In this document: positions 32,222-42,892 of the stretch, one piece after another | Layout: the number at the start of each line of letters is the position of its first letter | Numbering within the stretch: the first letter of the stretch is position 1 | Origin: Prochlorococcus marinus str. AS9601 | GTDB taxonomy: Bacteria; Cyanobacteriota; Cyanobacteriia; PCC-6307; Cyanobiaceae | Direction of reading: 5' to 3' | NCBI RefSeq assembly: GCF_000015645.1 | Contig: NC_008816.1 | Location: 1,550,001-1,614,000, forward strand | Length of the DNA: 64,000 nt | Notes under the pieces: generated by a model | Database searches by the model: none | The model's input: only the letters and a program-made list of their open reading frames with translations | Told to the model about the DNA's origin: nothing | Position numbers and translations under genes: made by a program

Positions 32222-32653
32222 TCAAGATACAAATTTACTATAAAGCCATCTTATAAAAGGTCCTAAAATAGGTACTGGTCCAAAAGTTGGACCACAAAAA
32301 TCAAAGTAATCTCTGTGCTCTTTTATTAATCCATTTTCGCCAAATAATAAACGAGTAGTTCCAGGATAAATAAATTCTTTACCCATAATTTTTAAACCCA
32401 TTGTCCATTCAACAAATCCACAATCCCCAGTTATGGAAATTGCATGAGTTTCTAAAAAAACATCATCACATCTTTTAACTAGCTTTTCTTGAGCTTTGAC
32501 ATAAGAATCTAAGCCCTCTGTTTCCTGAGTTGGATCTGTAAAAATAACATTCTCATTATAAAATTCAGCCCACTTTTGTTTTGTAGGTGCATCTGTTCCA
32601 TAAGATTTAGTAAATAATCCCTTTAAATCTTCAATAGAAATTACTCTTTTCAT
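32222..32653 (-). CDS. NTF2-like / SnoaL-type cone-fold protein
   Basis: The 143-residue protein has the alternating pattern of an NTF2-like alpha+beta cone: a helix with 'KWAEFYNENVIFTDP', a 'GLDSYVKAQEKL' helix, then strands 'FLETHAISITGDCGFVEW' and 'TTRLLFGENGLIKEHRDYFD'. The last strand pair with His-Arg-Asp-Tyr is typical of SnoaL or ketosteroid-isomerase-like pockets. The C terminus 'GPFIRWLYSKFV' is hydrophobic. These folds bind small hydrophobic ligands or act as isomerases; the substrate is not known. It lies between the GNAT gene and tRNA-Gly. Confidence 0.85.
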   Translation of the reverse strand: MKRVISIEDLKGLFTKSYGTDAPTKQKWAEFYNENVIFTDPTQETEGLDSYVKAQEKLVKRCDDVFLETHAISITGDCGFVEWTMGLKIMGKEFIYPGTTRLLFGENGLIKEHRDYFDFCGPTFGPVPILGPFIRWLYSKFVS

Positions 32654-32698
32654 TACGCAATTATCTTTTAAAGTATTTTAAAAGATACAAACATTAAA

Positions 32699-32770
32699 AG
32701 CGGATGAAGAGATTCGAACTCTCGACATTCTCCTTGGCAAGGAGATGCTCTACCACTGAGCTACATCCGC
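32699..32770 (-). tRNA. tRNA-Gly (GCC)
   Basis: The reverse strand folds into a cloverleaf of 72 nt: acceptor GCGGATG with CATCCGC, D arm GCTC/GAGC, anticodon stem TCTCC/GGAGA with loop TTGCCAA (anticodon GCC), and T arm GAGAG/CTCTT with loop TTCGAAT. The discriminator base is U, as in bacterial tRNA-Gly. CCA is not encoded. It reads GGC and GGU codons. I see no integrase or partial tRNA copy nearby, so this tRNA is not used as an island insertion site here. Confidence 0.98.
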
Positions 32771-32832
32771 ATAACTTTTTTATTTTATCTCAAAGAAGGG
32801 ATCAATGATAAAAATAATTAAATTTTTTTCAA

Positions 32833-33309
32833 TTAATTTAAATTTTTAATTAAAGATCCCATCTCAATTGCTTGTAAAGCATAATTCCAACCAAGATTAT
32901 TCTTAATCCCTGCTCTTTCTAAAGCCTGCTGCATAGTATCAGTAGTTAAAACTCCAAAAATAATTGGAACATTATTTTCATTTGAAACTTGCGAAATACC
33001 TTTGCTCGCCTCAGATATAACTACATCATAGTGGGAAGTTTCACCACGGATCACAGCCCCAAGAGCAATTACAACGTCATAACTCTTTTTTTTCATGAGG
33101 GTTTTAGCTGCGATTGGTAATTCAAATGAACCTGGAACCCAAACTATATCTACTTGATTGCTTAATTCAGAAGTATCTAAACCATGTCTTTTTAAACAAT
33201 CAAGACAACCAGATAGAATTTTATTTGTAATTAAATCGTTAAATCTTGCTATTACAATCCCAACTTTTAAAGTAGAGGCCGTAGTAAAAGAACCCTCAAA
33301 AATAGCCAT
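32833..33309 (-). CDS. ribH: 6,7-Dimethyl-8-ribityllumazine synthase
   Basis: RibH condenses the ribityl-pyrimidine with dihydroxybutanone phosphate in the penultimate step of riboflavin synthesis. The 158-residue protein has '[12 protein letters not shown]', '[13 protein letters not shown]', '[16 protein letters not shown]' and '[19 protein letters not shown]', the conserved pocket of lumazine synthase including the His that acts in catalysis (TSHYD). It usually forms pentamers or icosahedral shells. It is on the same strand as psbZ, 49 bp downstream of it, an arrangement familiar in picocyanobacteria. Confidence 0.98.
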   Translation of the reverse strand: MAIFEGSFTTASTLKVGIVIARFNDLITNKILSGCLDCLKRHGLDTSELSNQVDIVWVPGSFELPIAAKTLMKKKSYDVVIALGAVIRGETSHYDVVISEASKGISQVSNENNVPIIFGVLTTDTMQQALERAGIKNNLGWNYALQAIEMGSLIKNLN

Positions 33310-33358
33310 TAAATTTTACTTAGATATATTAATAGACTCTCACGAAAAGGTATTAAGT

Positions 33359-33556
33359 TCAAACTAATGAAGAAACTATCCCTGTAACAAAAACCAAAAC
33401 AACCCAAACAGCAGCAATAGAATAAATTTTTCTCCTACTTTCTCTCTGTCCTTCCTCAGTAGAAGGTTGAGTTACATATAAAACGGGTACTCCAACTACC
33501 GCAATTAAAGAAGCAAATAGTAGAGCATTTACGAAAAAAAAGTTAACAGCCTGCAT
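33359..33556 (-). CDS. psbZ: Photosystem II subunit PsbZ (Ycf9)
   Basis: The 65-residue protein has two transmembrane helices, residues about 5-27 with the family motif 'VVGVPVLYVT' and about 44-64 with 'VWVVLVFVTGIVSSLV', joined by a short polar loop 'STEEGQRESRRK'. That is the topology and size of PsbZ, which sits at the edge of photosystem II near CP43 and helps hold supercomplexes and peripheral subunits. The loop is more charged than in other cyanobacteria. ribH follows on the same strand. It is divergent from mutS. Confidence 0.92.
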   Translation of the reverse strand: MQAVNFFFVNALLFASLIAVVGVPVLYVTQPSTEEGQRESRRKIYSIAAVWVVLVFVTGIVSSLV

Positions 33557-33697
33557 AATTCAGTCTTAAGGTTTCAAATATTATAAATACTATAATCTCA
33601 TGAAAATGATAATTTTTAGAGAAAATTTACATACTTTAGCCACTTTAAATGCAAAAAAAAAAATTCTACCTAATATCTATTTAGGAATTAAAAAAGT

Positions 33698-36439
33698 ATG
33701 CAAGAAGACACGATAATTCAAAAGAATTTATTTGCGATTGGTAATGATATTAATGAACAAAAAAAAATAACAAAAATTCCAGAAAATTTATCTTTGGAAG
33801 ATTTAAAAAAAGAATCGCAAAAAAGACCCAGACAAAGAAAAAATTCAACTAATTTAATAAATAAATTCAAGACTGATTTAATTTCAAATAACAAAAATGT
33901 TTGCATCAATGAAGAATCTTATAGCTATAAAACAGTTTCAAAACTGAAATTAACTCCTGTAATGAAGCATTATGTAACTCTAAAAGAAGAAAATAAAGAT
34001 AGGTTATTACTTTATAGATTAGGAGACTTTTTTGAATGTTTTTTTGAGGACGCTGTATTAATATCTAACCTTTTGGAAATAACGCTTACCAGTAAAGATG
34101 CTGGCAAAGAGATTGGTAAGATCCCTATGGCAGGGGTTCCCCATCATGCAATGGAGAGATACTGTGCTGATTTAATTAAAAAAAATTATTCTGTGGTTAT
34201 ATGCGATCAATTAGAAAAAAGTTCTGGAAATTATGGGACTCCAATTAAAAGAGGAATAACAAGAATAATTACTCCTGGAACTGTAATTGAAGAGGGGATG
34301 TTGATAGCAAAGAAAAATAATTGGATTAGTGCTATTTACTTATCAGAAGAAAACTCAGATGAATCTTATGAATGGGGCATATCAAAAGCTGATGTAAGCA
34401 CAGGAGAATTAATAACTTTAGAAGGCCAATCTCTGTCAAAACTATTTGATGAAATTATTAAATTAGATTCTTCAGAAATCATTGTAGGAAGCAATACAGC
34501 AAGAGATTTATTAATTAAAGGAAATAGTCAAATTACATATACTGTTTCTCAAGAGACTAATTTTGGAATTAATGAAGCAAATTATCTAATAAAAAATTAT
34601 TTCCAAATTGCAAACCTAGAGGGAATAGGACTTAAAAATTTAAACAATGCCACTAGATCACTTGGAGGTTTATTAAATTATTTAGAAAAAATTAATCCTT
34701 CAAATTTAGATAAAGATTCTTCTTTAAAAATTTCATTAGACTTTCCACAAATCCAATATGGTCACAACAAATTAATTATTGATTATCAAACTCAAAAAAA
34801 CTTAGAAATCAAAAATACGCAACGAGAAAACAATTATGTAGGTTCGCTACTATGGAGTATTGATAGGACTTATACCTGCATGGGCGCAAGGTGTTTAAGA
34901 AGGTGGATAGATTCACCACTATTAAACGTTAATGAAATTTATAAAAGGCAAAATATAATTACAAACTTTCTAGAATCTAAAAAATTACGTATAGATACCC
35001 AAAATTTACTTAGAGCAATGGGGGATTTAGAAAGACTTGCAGGTAGAGCTTGTGCAGGTCATGCAAGTCCCAGAGACTTAATTGCAATAGCAGAAGGTTT
35101 AAAAAAATTGCCTAGACTAAAATCCATAATTGAATTATTTAAATATGATCTCCCAGATTGGACTGATCAATTAAAAAATATTGATGAAGGACTCTTAGAA
35201 TTAGCTGATACTATAAGTTTTAAATTAGTAGAAAATCCTCCTCTAAATATTAGTGAAGGAGGCATGATCCACGATGGTGTTGACAATATATTAGATGGTT
35301 TACGAAATTTAATGGATGATTACTCTGAGTGGCTAAATAAAGAGGAATCAAAGGAAAGAAAAATTAGCAAAATTTCAAACCTAAAAATTCAATTTCATAA
35401 AAATTTTGGTTATTACATTTCTATTAATAAGTCAAAAGTTAATTTAGCTCCACAACATTGGATCAAAAGGCAAACACTTACTAATGAAGAAAGGTATATC
35501 ACTTCTGAAATTAAAAATAAAGAAAATAAGATTTTCCAAATAAAAAGTAGAGCTTCATCAAAAGAATATGAAATTTTCTGCGAATTAAGAAATATAGTTG
35601 CTGAAAAAACAAAACAAATAAGATCAATCGCAAAATCCATAGCATCTCTTGATGCACTACTTGGTTTATCAATTACTTCAGTAGAAAACAATTTTATAAA
35701 ACCTTCATTAATACCAATAAATGATTCAATGACAAAAAATAGTACAAAAATTATCGCAGGAAGAAATCCAATTGTAGAGCAATTGTTAAGTGATAAAAAG
35801 TTTGTAGCAAACGATATCTCTTTTGAGGATAATCAAAAATTAATTATATTAACCGGTCCCAATGCAAGCGGAAAAAGTTGCTTTATAAGACAACTTGGTT
35901 TAATACAAATTCTCACGCAAATTGGTAGCTTTGTTCCTGCTAATAATGCTGAAATCAAGATTGCAGATAGGATTTTCACAAGAATTGGGGCAGTTGATGA
36001 TCAATCATCTGGACAATCAACATTTATGGTAGAAATGTCTGAAACTGCATCAATTCTAAATCAGGCAACTTCTAGCTCACTAGTTTTACTTGATGAGATT
36101 GGCAGAGGGACATCTACTTTTGATGGACTCTCAATAGCTTGGTCAGTAAGTGAATATCTTGCAAAAAAAATTCAATGTAATACTATTTTTGCTACGCACT
36201 ATCATGAGCTTAATTATTTAAAAAATACAAATAAGAATATACAAAATTTTCAAGTTTTAGTAGAACAAAATAACGATCAGCTAATTTTTAGCCACAGGAT
36301 TGTTAAAGGGGGCTCAAACAAAAGCTATGGCATAGAAGCAGCTAAATTAGCAGGAGTCCCAAAAGAAGTTATAGAAAAAGCAAAATCAGTTTTAAATTCT
36401 TTAGAAGAAAATAACAAATTAAATTATGATATAAAGTAG
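33698..36439 (+). CDS. mutS: DNA mismatch repair protein MutS
   Basis: The 913-residue protein has the MutS1 domain order. The mismatch-binding domain begins at '[12 protein letters not shown]' (about residue 85) with Phe-Phe-Glu at 111-113, equivalent to the Phe-x-Glu wedge that contacts mismatches. Connector, lever and clamp domains follow, then the ATPase with Walker A 'TGPNASGKS' near 720, '[14 protein letters not shown]', '[14 protein letters not shown]' and 'ATHYHEL'. An unusual Lys/Asn-rich extension of about 80 residues precedes domain I. MutL is not in the window. It ends 31 bp from the convergent cobH. Confidence 0.97.
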   Translation: MQEDTIIQKNLFAIGNDINEQKKITKIPENLSLEDLKKESQKRPRQRKNSTNLINKFKTDLISNNKNVCINEESYSYKTVSKLKLTPVMKHYVTLKEENKDRLLLYRLGDFFECFFEDAVLISNLLEITLTSKDAGKEIGKIPMAGVPHHAMERYCADLIKKNYSVVICDQLEKSSGNYGTPIKRGITRIITPGTVIEEGMLIAKKNNWISAIYLSEENSDESYEWGISKADVSTGELITLEGQSLSKLFDEIIKLDSSEIIVGSNTARDLLIKGNSQITYTVSQETNFGINEANYLIKNYFQIANLEGIGLKNLNNATRSLGGLLNYLEKINPSNLDKDSSLKISLDFPQIQYGHNKLIIDYQTQKNLEIKNTQRENNYVGSLLWSIDRTYTCMGARCLRRWIDSPLLNVNEIYKRQNIITNFLESKKLRIDTQNLLRAMGDLERLAGRACAGHASPRDLIAIAEGLKKLPRLKSIIELFKYDLPDWTDQLKNIDEGLLELADTISFKLVENPPLNISEGGMIHDGVDNILDGLRNLMDDYSEWLNKEESKERKISKISNLKIQFHKNFGYYISINKSKVNLAPQHWIKRQTLTNEERYITSEIKNKENKIFQIKSRASSKEYEIFCELRNIVAEKTKQIRSIAKSIASLDALLGLSITSVENNFIKPSLIPINDSMTKNSTKIIAGRNPIVEQLLSDKKFVANDISFEDNQKLIILTGPNASGKSCFIRQLGLIQILTQIGSFVPANNAEIKIADRIFTRIGAVDDQSSGQSTFMVEMSETASILNQATSSSLVLLDEIGRGTSTFDGLSIAWSVSEYLAKKIQCNTIFATHYHELNYLKNTNKNIQNFQVLVEQNNDQLIFSHRIVKGGSNKSYGIEAAKLAGVPKEVIEKAKSVLNSLEENNKLNYDIK

Positions 36440-36470
36440 ATTTTTGACATTTTTATAAAATAAATACTCT

Positions 36471-37094
36471 TTAAATAGTTTCCCTTAATAAGGCGTTAAC
36501 AGCAGCAGCTGCCATGGCAGCACCTCCTCTAGTTGAATTCAAAACAATTCTAGGAAGATCGGTGGAAATCAGTTTATTTTTGCTATTCTCTACTCCAATA
36601 AATCCAACAGGCATTCCGATAATTAAACTAGGTAAATCTTTTGCATTTTCTAAAATATCAATTAAATAAGTTAACGCTGTAGGCGAACTGCCAATAACTA
36701 CAATAGGAGATTTGCTTCCAGGATTTATAGCGGATAACTCCTTCCAACCTTCACTTAAGCCATATGCAGTTTTAGTTAAGTTTGTATGATTATTTTTTTC
36801 AAACCACATTCTAGCGGTGAATACTTTATTCCTAGTTGTATTTTCTGCCATGGTTTTTATTGCTGCTGCTGCCATATCGGTATCAGTTAAAATCGGAGCA
36901 CCATTTTTAAGTGCTTGAAGACCCGTTTCACAAGCACCTTCACTAAAATTTACAAGATTTTGAACCGTAAAATCTCCTGAAGTATGGACTAATCTCTCTA
37001 ATACTTTTTTTTCCAAATAATTTAGTTCATTAGCTACTAAACGAGATCTTATGAATTTGATGCTTTCCAAAAAAATTGGATGATCTATTACCAT
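36471..37094 (-). CDS. cobH: Precorrin-8X methylmutase
   Basis: CobH/CbiC moves a methyl group from C11 to C12 of the corrin ring to give hydrogenobyrinic acid (or its cobalt form). The 207-residue protein has the catalytic His37 in 'LVHTSGDF', 'GAPILTDTDMAAAAI' and a C-terminal 'STRGGAAMAAAAVNALL', all standard for the family. Prochlorococcus makes cobalamin-type cofactors de novo, so the gene is expected in the core. No other corrin gene is adjacent and no cobalamin riboswitch is visible in the 58 bp before it. CbiC (cobalt-early route) is the other name for the same reaction. Confidence 0.96.
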   Translation of the reverse strand: MVIDHPIFLESIKFIRSRLVANELNYLEKKVLERLVHTSGDFTVQNLVNFSEGACETGLQALKNGAPILTDTDMAAAAIKTMAENTTRNKVFTARMWFEKNNHTNLTKTAYGLSEGWKELSAINPGSKSPIVVIGSSPTALTYLIDILENAKDLPSLIIGMPVGFIGVENSKNKLISTDLPRIVLNSTRGGAAMAAAAVNALLRETI

Positions 37095-37152
37095 TAAATT
37101 TAATTTGTGTTAGAAGTAATCATAGTTAATATATGGTTTTTATTGAGCTATT

Positions 37153-38154
37153 ATGCCAATACAAATATTATGGGGTAATGATCTAAATGCTCAAAATACA
37201 TTTATTCAAAAATTAATTGATAAGGAAGTATCCAAAGAATGGAAAGAAATAAACGTAACTAATTTAAATGGAGATGATGATAAGCAAGTCAATAAAGCTT
37301 TTGATGAAGTTCTTACACCTCCTTTTGGAGATGGATACCGAATAGTTACATTGAAAAATAATCCCATTTTTACTGCCAAAAATGAGGATCTAAGAACTAA
37401 ATTTGAAAAAATTCATGACAATATACCTCAAAATACTTATTTCATTTTGCAAAATACAAAAAAACCAGACTCAAGACTAAAGAGTACTAAATTTTTACAA
37501 AAACTTATCAAAGATAATTTAGCCAAAGAAAAATCATTTTCTTTACCAGAAATCTGGGACTATGAGGGCCAAAAAAGATTTTTAGAAGATGCCGCAAATG
37601 AAATGAATATCAAAATTGATAAAAATGCAGCTGAATTGATAATTGATTCAGTTGGTAATGACAGCTTTAAACTAATAAATGAATTAGCCAAAGCTAAAAC
37701 ATACCTCTCTGCATTATCAGGTGATTCGAATTCACAACTTTTTCTTAAAAGTATTGATGTAAAAAAAATATTTAGTGATCATCAATCCAATATTTTCAAA
37801 ATCATTGATCTTCTCTTACAAAAAAATATTAATGAAAGCCTCATTGAAATAAATTATTCTTTACAAAAAGGAGAACCTGCTTTAAAACTAAATGCTGGTT
37901 TAATTAGTCAAATAAGAATTCATACCATTATAAAACTAGCAGTTAATTCAGGTAACGATAATGCAGAAAAGATTTGTAATCTTGCAGGCATTTCTAATCC
38001 AAAACGAATTTTTTTTATTCGAAGAAAAGTCAAAAATGTATCTCAAGAATATTTAATTAATTTAATGAGTAACTTACTAGATATTGAATCATTACTAAAA
38101 CAAGGTAATAATCCTATAAATGTTTTTACAGAGAAATTAATTAATTTAAGTTAA
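37153..38154 (+). CDS. holA: DNA polymerase III delta subunit
   Basis: The 333-residue protein matches HolA by size and layout: an N-terminal AAA+-like domain with 'ILWGNDLNAQNTFIQKL' where delta lacks a working Walker A, 'TPPFGDGYRIVTLKNNP', then 'NTYFILQNTKKPDSRLKS', and the clamp-loader collar helices at the C terminus. Delta opens the sliding clamp with the DnaX subunits. HolA diverges fast, so motif support is modest, but no other family fits the order. It is 40 bp before lysC on the same strand. Confidence 0.88.
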   Translation: MPIQILWGNDLNAQNTFIQKLIDKEVSKEWKEINVTNLNGDDDKQVNKAFDEVLTPPFGDGYRIVTLKNNPIFTAKNEDLRTKFEKIHDNIPQNTYFILQNTKKPDSRLKSTKFLQKLIKDNLAKEKSFSLPEIWDYEGQKRFLEDAANEMNIKIDKNAAELIIDSVGNDSFKLINELAKAKTYLSALSGDSNSQLFLKSIDVKKIFSDHQSNIFKIIDLLLQKNINESLIEINYSLQKGEPALKLNAGLISQIRIHTIIKLAVNSGNDNAEKICNLAGISNPKRIFFIRRKVKNVSQEYLINLMSNLLDIESLLKQGNNPINVFTEKLINLS

Positions 38155-38193
38155 CCAAATTATAAGTTTAAGAATTTACATTATCATTTAAAT

Positions 38194-39954
38194 ATGGCTT
38201 TACTAGTAAAAAAATTTGGCGGTACTTCTATCGGTGATATAAAAAAAATTAAAAATATTGCAAGTAGCATTTGTCAAAGTAAAGAAGCAGGTAATGAAAT
38301 TGTCGTAGTTGTCTCTGCGATGGGGCAAACTACAGATGATTTAAATTGTTTAGCGGAATCAATTAGTAAAAATCCTAATCGAAGAGAATTGGATATGCTT
38401 CTCTCAACTGGAGAGCAAGTAACCATAGCTCTTCTATCAATGGCATTAAACGAATGCGGAATACCTGCAATTTCAATGACTGGTAGCCAGGTTGGAATTA
38501 TTACTGAATCAATTCATGGGAAAGCGAGAATTCTGGATATTAAAACAGAAAGGATCCAAAATTATTTAAATCAGGGTTTTGTAGTTGTAGTGGCTGGATT
38601 TCAAGGAACAACATTAAGCCATACGGGTTCAATGGAAATTACAACTTTGGGTAGAGGTGGTTCAGATACTTCCGCGGTAGCTTTATCAACAGCTTTAGGA
38701 GCTGAGACTTGCGAAATTTATACAGACGTTCCAGGGGTTCTTACTACTGATCCACGGATTGTTCCTAATGCAAAACTCTTAGATGAAATTAGCTGTGAGG
38801 AAATGCTTGAACTTGCAAGCGTCGGTGCTTCAGTTCTCCATCCAAGAGCAGTAGAAATTGCTCGCAATTATGGAATTAAATTGTGTGTCAAATCAAGCCA
38901 AAGTGACTCCAGTGGGACTCTCCTAGAAAGTCAAATCCAACCTCTCCCACTAAAAAGAGGAAGCTTAGAATTAACAAAAACAGTCAATAGTCTTGAAGTA
39001 TTAGAAAACCAAGCAGTATTCAGTCTCTCAAATATACCTGATAGGCCTGGGATTGCTGCGCAAATATTTGAAAAACTTTCAGAAGCAAGTATTAACGTAG
39101 ATTTAATAATACAAGCGACAAATGATGGAAATAAAAACGATATTACATTTACTGTTGGTGAATTAGAAGTACAAAAAACTGCAGAACAATGTGAACTTAT
39201 AACTAGTCAATTAGGGGGAGAATTTAACTTAAAAACCAACATGACAAAATTAAGTATTCAAGGAGCAGGCATTATGGGCAGACCTAGTGTTTCAGCTGAT
39301 TTATTTGACACTTTATCTCAAGCGAATATAAACGTTAGGTTAATAGCTACTAGTGAAATTAAAGTCAGCTGTGTAATTGAAGTTAATAATATACCAAAAG
39401 CTATTAGATTTGTTGCTGAGAAATTTAAGTTATCAGAAACACAAATATTTGTTAATCCAATCAATGAAAAACAAGATCAACCTGAAGTAAGAGGAATTGC
39501 ATTAGATAGAAACCAAGTTCAGGTAAGCTTTCGAAAACTGCCTGATCGTCCAGGTGTAGCAGCATCGATATGTTTAGCATTAGCTGAAAATAATTTACTT
39601 ATCGATACTATTGTTCAGTCTGAAAGAATTTCCACTTTAAAAACTAAGGATATTAGTCTTACAATGAATAAACAAGATAGAGATAAAGCTAACTTAGTTT
39701 TTGAGGCCTTAACAAAAAAATTACCCGGATCATACGTTGAAGATGGCCCTGCTATAGCAAAAGTAAGTACTGTAGGAGCGGGAATGGCATTTAAGGTTGG
39801 AACCGCTGGAAAAATATTTAGAGCATTGGCTGACCAAAATATCAATATTGAAATGATTGCCACTAGTGAAATTAGGACTTCATGTATTGTCTTAGAAAAA
39901 GATTGTGACAAAGCAGTTAATGCGATTCATAATCATTTCGAATTAGAAAAATAA
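38194..39954 (+). CDS. lysC: Aspartate kinase with four ACT domains
   Basis: LysC phosphorylates aspartate, the first step to lysine, threonine and methionine. The 586-residue protein opens 'LLVKKFGGTSIGDI', has 'GRGGSDTSAVALSTALGA' and 'YTDVPGVLTTDPRI' in the kinase domain (residues 1-250), and then two tandem pairs of ACT domains (about 265-425 and 440-580). The repeats are visible as 'PDRPGIAAQIFEKL'/'PDRPGVAASICLAL' and 'VRLIATSEIKVSCV'/'IEMIATSEIRTSCI'. The double ACT set is the cyanobacterial form and senses lysine and/or threonine. asd and dapA, the next pathway steps, lie at 46-48 kb. Confidence 0.97.
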   Translation: MALLVKKFGGTSIGDIKKIKNIASSICQSKEAGNEIVVVVSAMGQTTDDLNCLAESISKNPNRRELDMLLSTGEQVTIALLSMALNECGIPAISMTGSQVGIITESIHGKARILDIKTERIQNYLNQGFVVVVAGFQGTTLSHTGSMEITTLGRGGSDTSAVALSTALGAETCEIYTDVPGVLTTDPRIVPNAKLLDEISCEEMLELASVGASVLHPRAVEIARNYGIKLCVKSSQSDSSGTLLESQIQPLPLKRGSLELTKTVNSLEVLENQAVFSLSNIPDRPGIAAQIFEKLSEASINVDLIIQATNDGNKNDITFTVGELEVQKTAEQCELITSQLGGEFNLKTNMTKLSIQGAGIMGRPSVSADLFDTLSQANINVRLIATSEIKVSCVIEVNNIPKAIRFVAEKFKLSETQIFVNPINEKQDQPEVRGIALDRNQVQVSFRKLPDRPGVAASICLALAENNLLIDTIVQSERISTLKTKDISLTMNKQDRDKANLVFEALTKKLPGSYVEDGPAIAKVSTVGAGMAFKVGTAGKIFRALADQNINIEMIATSEIRTSCIVLEKDCDKAVNAIHNHFELEK

Positions 39955-39961
39955 GTTCTTT

Positions 39962-42001
39962 TTAATTATTTCTTGCCAATTTTTGCCTTAATTTTTTGAT
40001 TCTATCCCTCAAATTTGCTGCTTCTTCAAAATTTAACTCTTTTGCAGCGTCTTTCATTTTAATTTCTAACTTTTCTATTAAGTCAGGCAATTCTTCGAGC
40101 AAACATTGATTATCACTGGAACTGAGAATTGCGTCAGTTTTGTTATTAACTATATTTATTAAATCTTTAGATAAACCACCAGCATCAAGTTTTCTGGAAA
40201 GTTCTAGAAAAGATAATATTGAATTTTCTATTTTTTTGCCTGCAGGTTTTGGAGTAATACCATTGACTTGGTTATATTTTTTTTGAATAGTTCTTCTTCT
40301 ATCAGTTTCAGATATTGCTCTTTTCATTGAATCTGTGAAGTTATCCGCATAAAGCAAGGCAACACCTTCAACATGTCTGGCAGCTCTTCCTATTGTTTGA
40401 ATCAATGACCTTTCTGCCCTCAGAAAACCTTCTTTATCAGCATCTAAAATGGCGACTAAGGATACTTCTGGAAGATCTAGTCCCTCTCTTAATAAATTAA
40501 CTCCTACCAAAACATCATATTCGCCCATTCTGAGGTCTTGAATAATTTCAATTCTTTCAATTGAATGGATTTCGGAATGCAAATATCTAACTCTTACTTT
40601 ATTTTCAGATAAAAAATCAGTTAGATCTTCAGCCATTCTCTTAGTAAGTGTTGTCACAAGCACTCTTTGATTCTTTTCAGCTCGAATTCTTATTTCAGAT
40701 AACAGATCTTCTATTTGGCCTTCACTAGGTCTTACATCAATTACCGGGTCTAATACCCCAGTTGGTCTTATAACTTGCTCAATAAATTCACCATCACATT
40801 GATCTAATTCCCATTGACCGGGGGTTGCACTTATAAATAATGTCTGTTTTGATTTTTCCCAAAACTCTTCACATTTTAAAGGTCTATTATCTGCAGCACT
40901 TGGCAATCTAAAACCATGATCTATTAAAACTTTTTTTCTAGATTGATCACCGTTGTACATCGCATGAAGTTGAGGACATGTTACATGACTCTCATCAACT
41001 ACCAACAACCAATCTTTGGGAAAGTAATCTATTAAACATTCTGGCGGTGAACCTTCCTCCCTACCTGATAAATGACGAGCATAATTCTCAACTCCATTAC
41101 AATAACCAACCTCTTTAAGCATTTCTAAATCATATTTTGTACGTTGTTCTAGACGTTGAGCCTCTAATAATTTTCCTTCGTATGTAAATTTATCTAGTTG
41201 AGTTTTTAATTCACTTCTAATTGCACTTATTGCACTCTCAAGTCTTTCTTTTGGAGTTACAAAATGCTTCGCTGGGTAAACGCTAACTTGTTCCAAGCTT
41301 TCAAGTATTTCTCCTGTAGTAGGGTCAACATATCTAATAGCCTCGACTTCATCACCAAATAACTCAATTCTTATTAATCTATCTTCATAAGCTGGACCGA
41401 TTTCTAAAACATCACCTTTAATTCTGAATCTACCTCTAGTAATTTCAATATCATTTCTAGTATATTGATTTTCAACCAGAGACCTCAAAGAAGAACGTAG
41501 ATTTATTGATTTTCCCACTTCAAATTTAACTGCAGCTTTTAAATACTCACTCGGTATACCAAGACCATAAATACAACTTATTGAGGCTACAACAATTACA
41601 TCTTTTCTTTCAAATAATGAGCGTGTTGCAGAATGCCTAAGCATATCTATTTCTTCATTGATTGAAGCAGTTTTGGCTATGTAAGTATCACTTACAGGTA
41701 CATAAGCTTCAGGTTGATAATAATCGTAGTAAGAAATGAAGTACTCAACAGCATTTTTTGGGAAAAATTCCCTTAATTCATTACATAGTTGTGCAGCCAA
41801 CGTTTTGTTATGGGCTAAAACAAGTGCTGGCCTTCCTGTTTGTTGAATTACATTGGCAATGGTAAATGTTTTTCCAGTTCCAGTAGCTCCTAAAAGAGTC
41901 TGAAACTGTTTACCATTATTTACGCCTTTAACTAATTTTTTAATAGCTTCTGGTTGATCTCCATTTGGTTCGTAAGGAGCTTGAAGCTTATAGTTGTTCA
42001 T
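39962..42001 (-). CDS. uvrB: Excinuclease ABC subunit B
   Basis: UvrB is the damage-verifying helicase of nucleotide excision repair. The protein (679 residues from ATG 42001; one TTG codon upstream is not needed) has Walker A '[11 protein letters not shown]', the beta-hairpin '[14 protein letters not shown]' that is wedged behind lesions, '[12 protein letters not shown]', helicase motif '[17 protein letters not shown]', 'QTIGRAARH', and a C-terminal UVR motif '[17 protein letters not shown]' that binds UvrC. It ends 7 bp from the convergent lysC. A high-light surface phytoplankter depends heavily on this pathway. Confidence 0.98.
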   Translation of the reverse strand: MNNYKLQAPYEPNGDQPEAIKKLVKGVNNGKQFQTLLGATGTGKTFTIANVIQQTGRPALVLAHNKTLAAQLCNELREFFPKNAVEYFISYYDYYQPEAYVPVSDTYIAKTASINEEIDMLRHSATRSLFERKDVIVVASISCIYGLGIPSEYLKAAVKFEVGKSINLRSSLRSLVENQYTRNDIEITRGRFRIKGDVLEIGPAYEDRLIRIELFGDEVEAIRYVDPTTGEILESLEQVSVYPAKHFVTPKERLESAISAIRSELKTQLDKFTYEGKLLEAQRLEQRTKYDLEMLKEVGYCNGVENYARHLSGREEGSPPECLIDYFPKDWLLVVDESHVTCPQLHAMYNGDQSRKKVLIDHGFRLPSAADNRPLKCEEFWEKSKQTLFISATPGQWELDQCDGEFIEQVIRPTGVLDPVIDVRPSEGQIEDLLSEIRIRAEKNQRVLVTTLTKRMAEDLTDFLSENKVRVRYLHSEIHSIERIEIIQDLRMGEYDVLVGVNLLREGLDLPEVSLVAILDADKEGFLRAERSLIQTIGRAARHVEGVALLYADNFTDSMKRAISETDRRRTIQKKYNQVNGITPKPAGKKIENSILSFLELSRKLDAGGLSKDLINIVNNKTDAILSSSDNQCLLEELPDLIEKLEIKMKDAAKELNFEEAANLRDRIKKLRQKLARNN

Positions 42002-42030
42002 CAAGCTAGTAGCTAAAGGATATTGCTATA

Positions 42031-42807
42031 CTAAGAAATTTTTTCTCCAATGATTGAATTTTTCAAAGATTCTTTTAAGGCCCTAACAACCGCAATCATT
42101 GATATTAAATCATCTAATTTATTAACTACAGATCCAACGCCAACTGCTGAGGCTCCAGAGGATATTGCTAGTGGACAAGTTACTTGGCTTAATCCAGAGG
42201 CACTCATGATTGGTATATTCAGAGATTGTTTCTTAAATTCTTGATGAATAGCATAGGTAGATGCAAGAGTTGGTACTGATTTTTCAAAAAAACCTTGAAT
42301 TCCTGGAGAGTAAGGAGTAGAACTGGTGCCACCTTCTGTTTGAATAATGTCAACGCCTTCTTCCACTAGCTTTACAGCAAGATCAACTTGTTTATCAATA
42401 GGCATAGTATGAGGAACAGTTACTGATAAAGGAAAATTAGGCAATAAATCCCTCGTCTCTTTTGTAATGTTTAAAACTTTTTTATCTGAAAAATTAATGC
42501 CTTTTTCATAAAAAGTATCGTAATTTCCTATCTCAATTAATGATGCTCCTGCTTTTACACAATCTTGAAAAGAGCGAGGCACTACTGAACTAACACAAAC
42601 TGGTAGTGTTGAATTCTTAAGTGCTAAATCAACGAGTTCAGGTTTACAAGCAATATCGACAAGATCTGCACCTCCTAATGAAGCAGCCTCAACAATTATT
42701 TTCACAGACTGAACATCGAAATTATTCAATCCTGAAATAACTTTGAGTAAGGATTTGCTTCTTAACTCTTCGTTGATTTTTTGTGGCAAAAGATTAATCA
42801 GACTCAT
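42031..42807 (-). CDS. ycf23: Ycf23 / DUF561 TIM-barrel protein
   Basis: I use ATG 42807, which gives the family-like N terminus 'MSLINLLPQKINEELRSKSL'; ATG codons up to 54 bp upstream are in frame. The 258-residue protein has 'LKVISGLNNFD', 'GGADLVDIACKPELV', 'IEIGNYD', 'VSVTVPHT'-like strands and 'VGVGSVVNKLDDLISM', the repeating beta-alpha layout of a phosphate-binding TIM barrel. It is Ycf23, conserved in cyanobacteria and in red-lineage plastids. Its function is not established. It is divergent from tilS and 24 bp downstream of the uvrB start. Confidence 0.92.
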   Translation of the reverse strand: MSLINLLPQKINEELRSKSLLKVISGLNNFDVQSVKIIVEAASLGGADLVDIACKPELVDLALKNSTLPVCVSSVVPRSFQDCVKAGASLIEIGNYDTFYEKGINFSDKKVLNITKETRDLLPNFPLSVTVPHTMPIDKQVDLAVKLVEEGVDIIQTEGGTSSTPYSPGIQGFFEKSVPTLASTYAIHQEFKKQSLNIPIMSASGLSQVTCPLAISSGASAVGVGSVVNKLDDLISMIAVVRALKESLKNSIIGEKIS

Positions 42808-42892
42808 TGACTTAATGAATTTATTACCCGATTGTGACATTGTTTTAGTAAAACAGTGCATTTTTTAAAAAATATTATCTGAGCAACACAAA

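Noticed and set aside
32699-32770. tRNA-Gly as an attachment site for an island or prophage.
   Set aside because: Both flanks are core genes (ribH, NTF2-like protein). No integrase and no repeated tRNA end is seen.
33600-33716. A 38-codon frame before and overlapping the mutS start.
   Set aside because: It depends on a poly-A run, has no family resemblance and overlaps the mutS start region in another frame.
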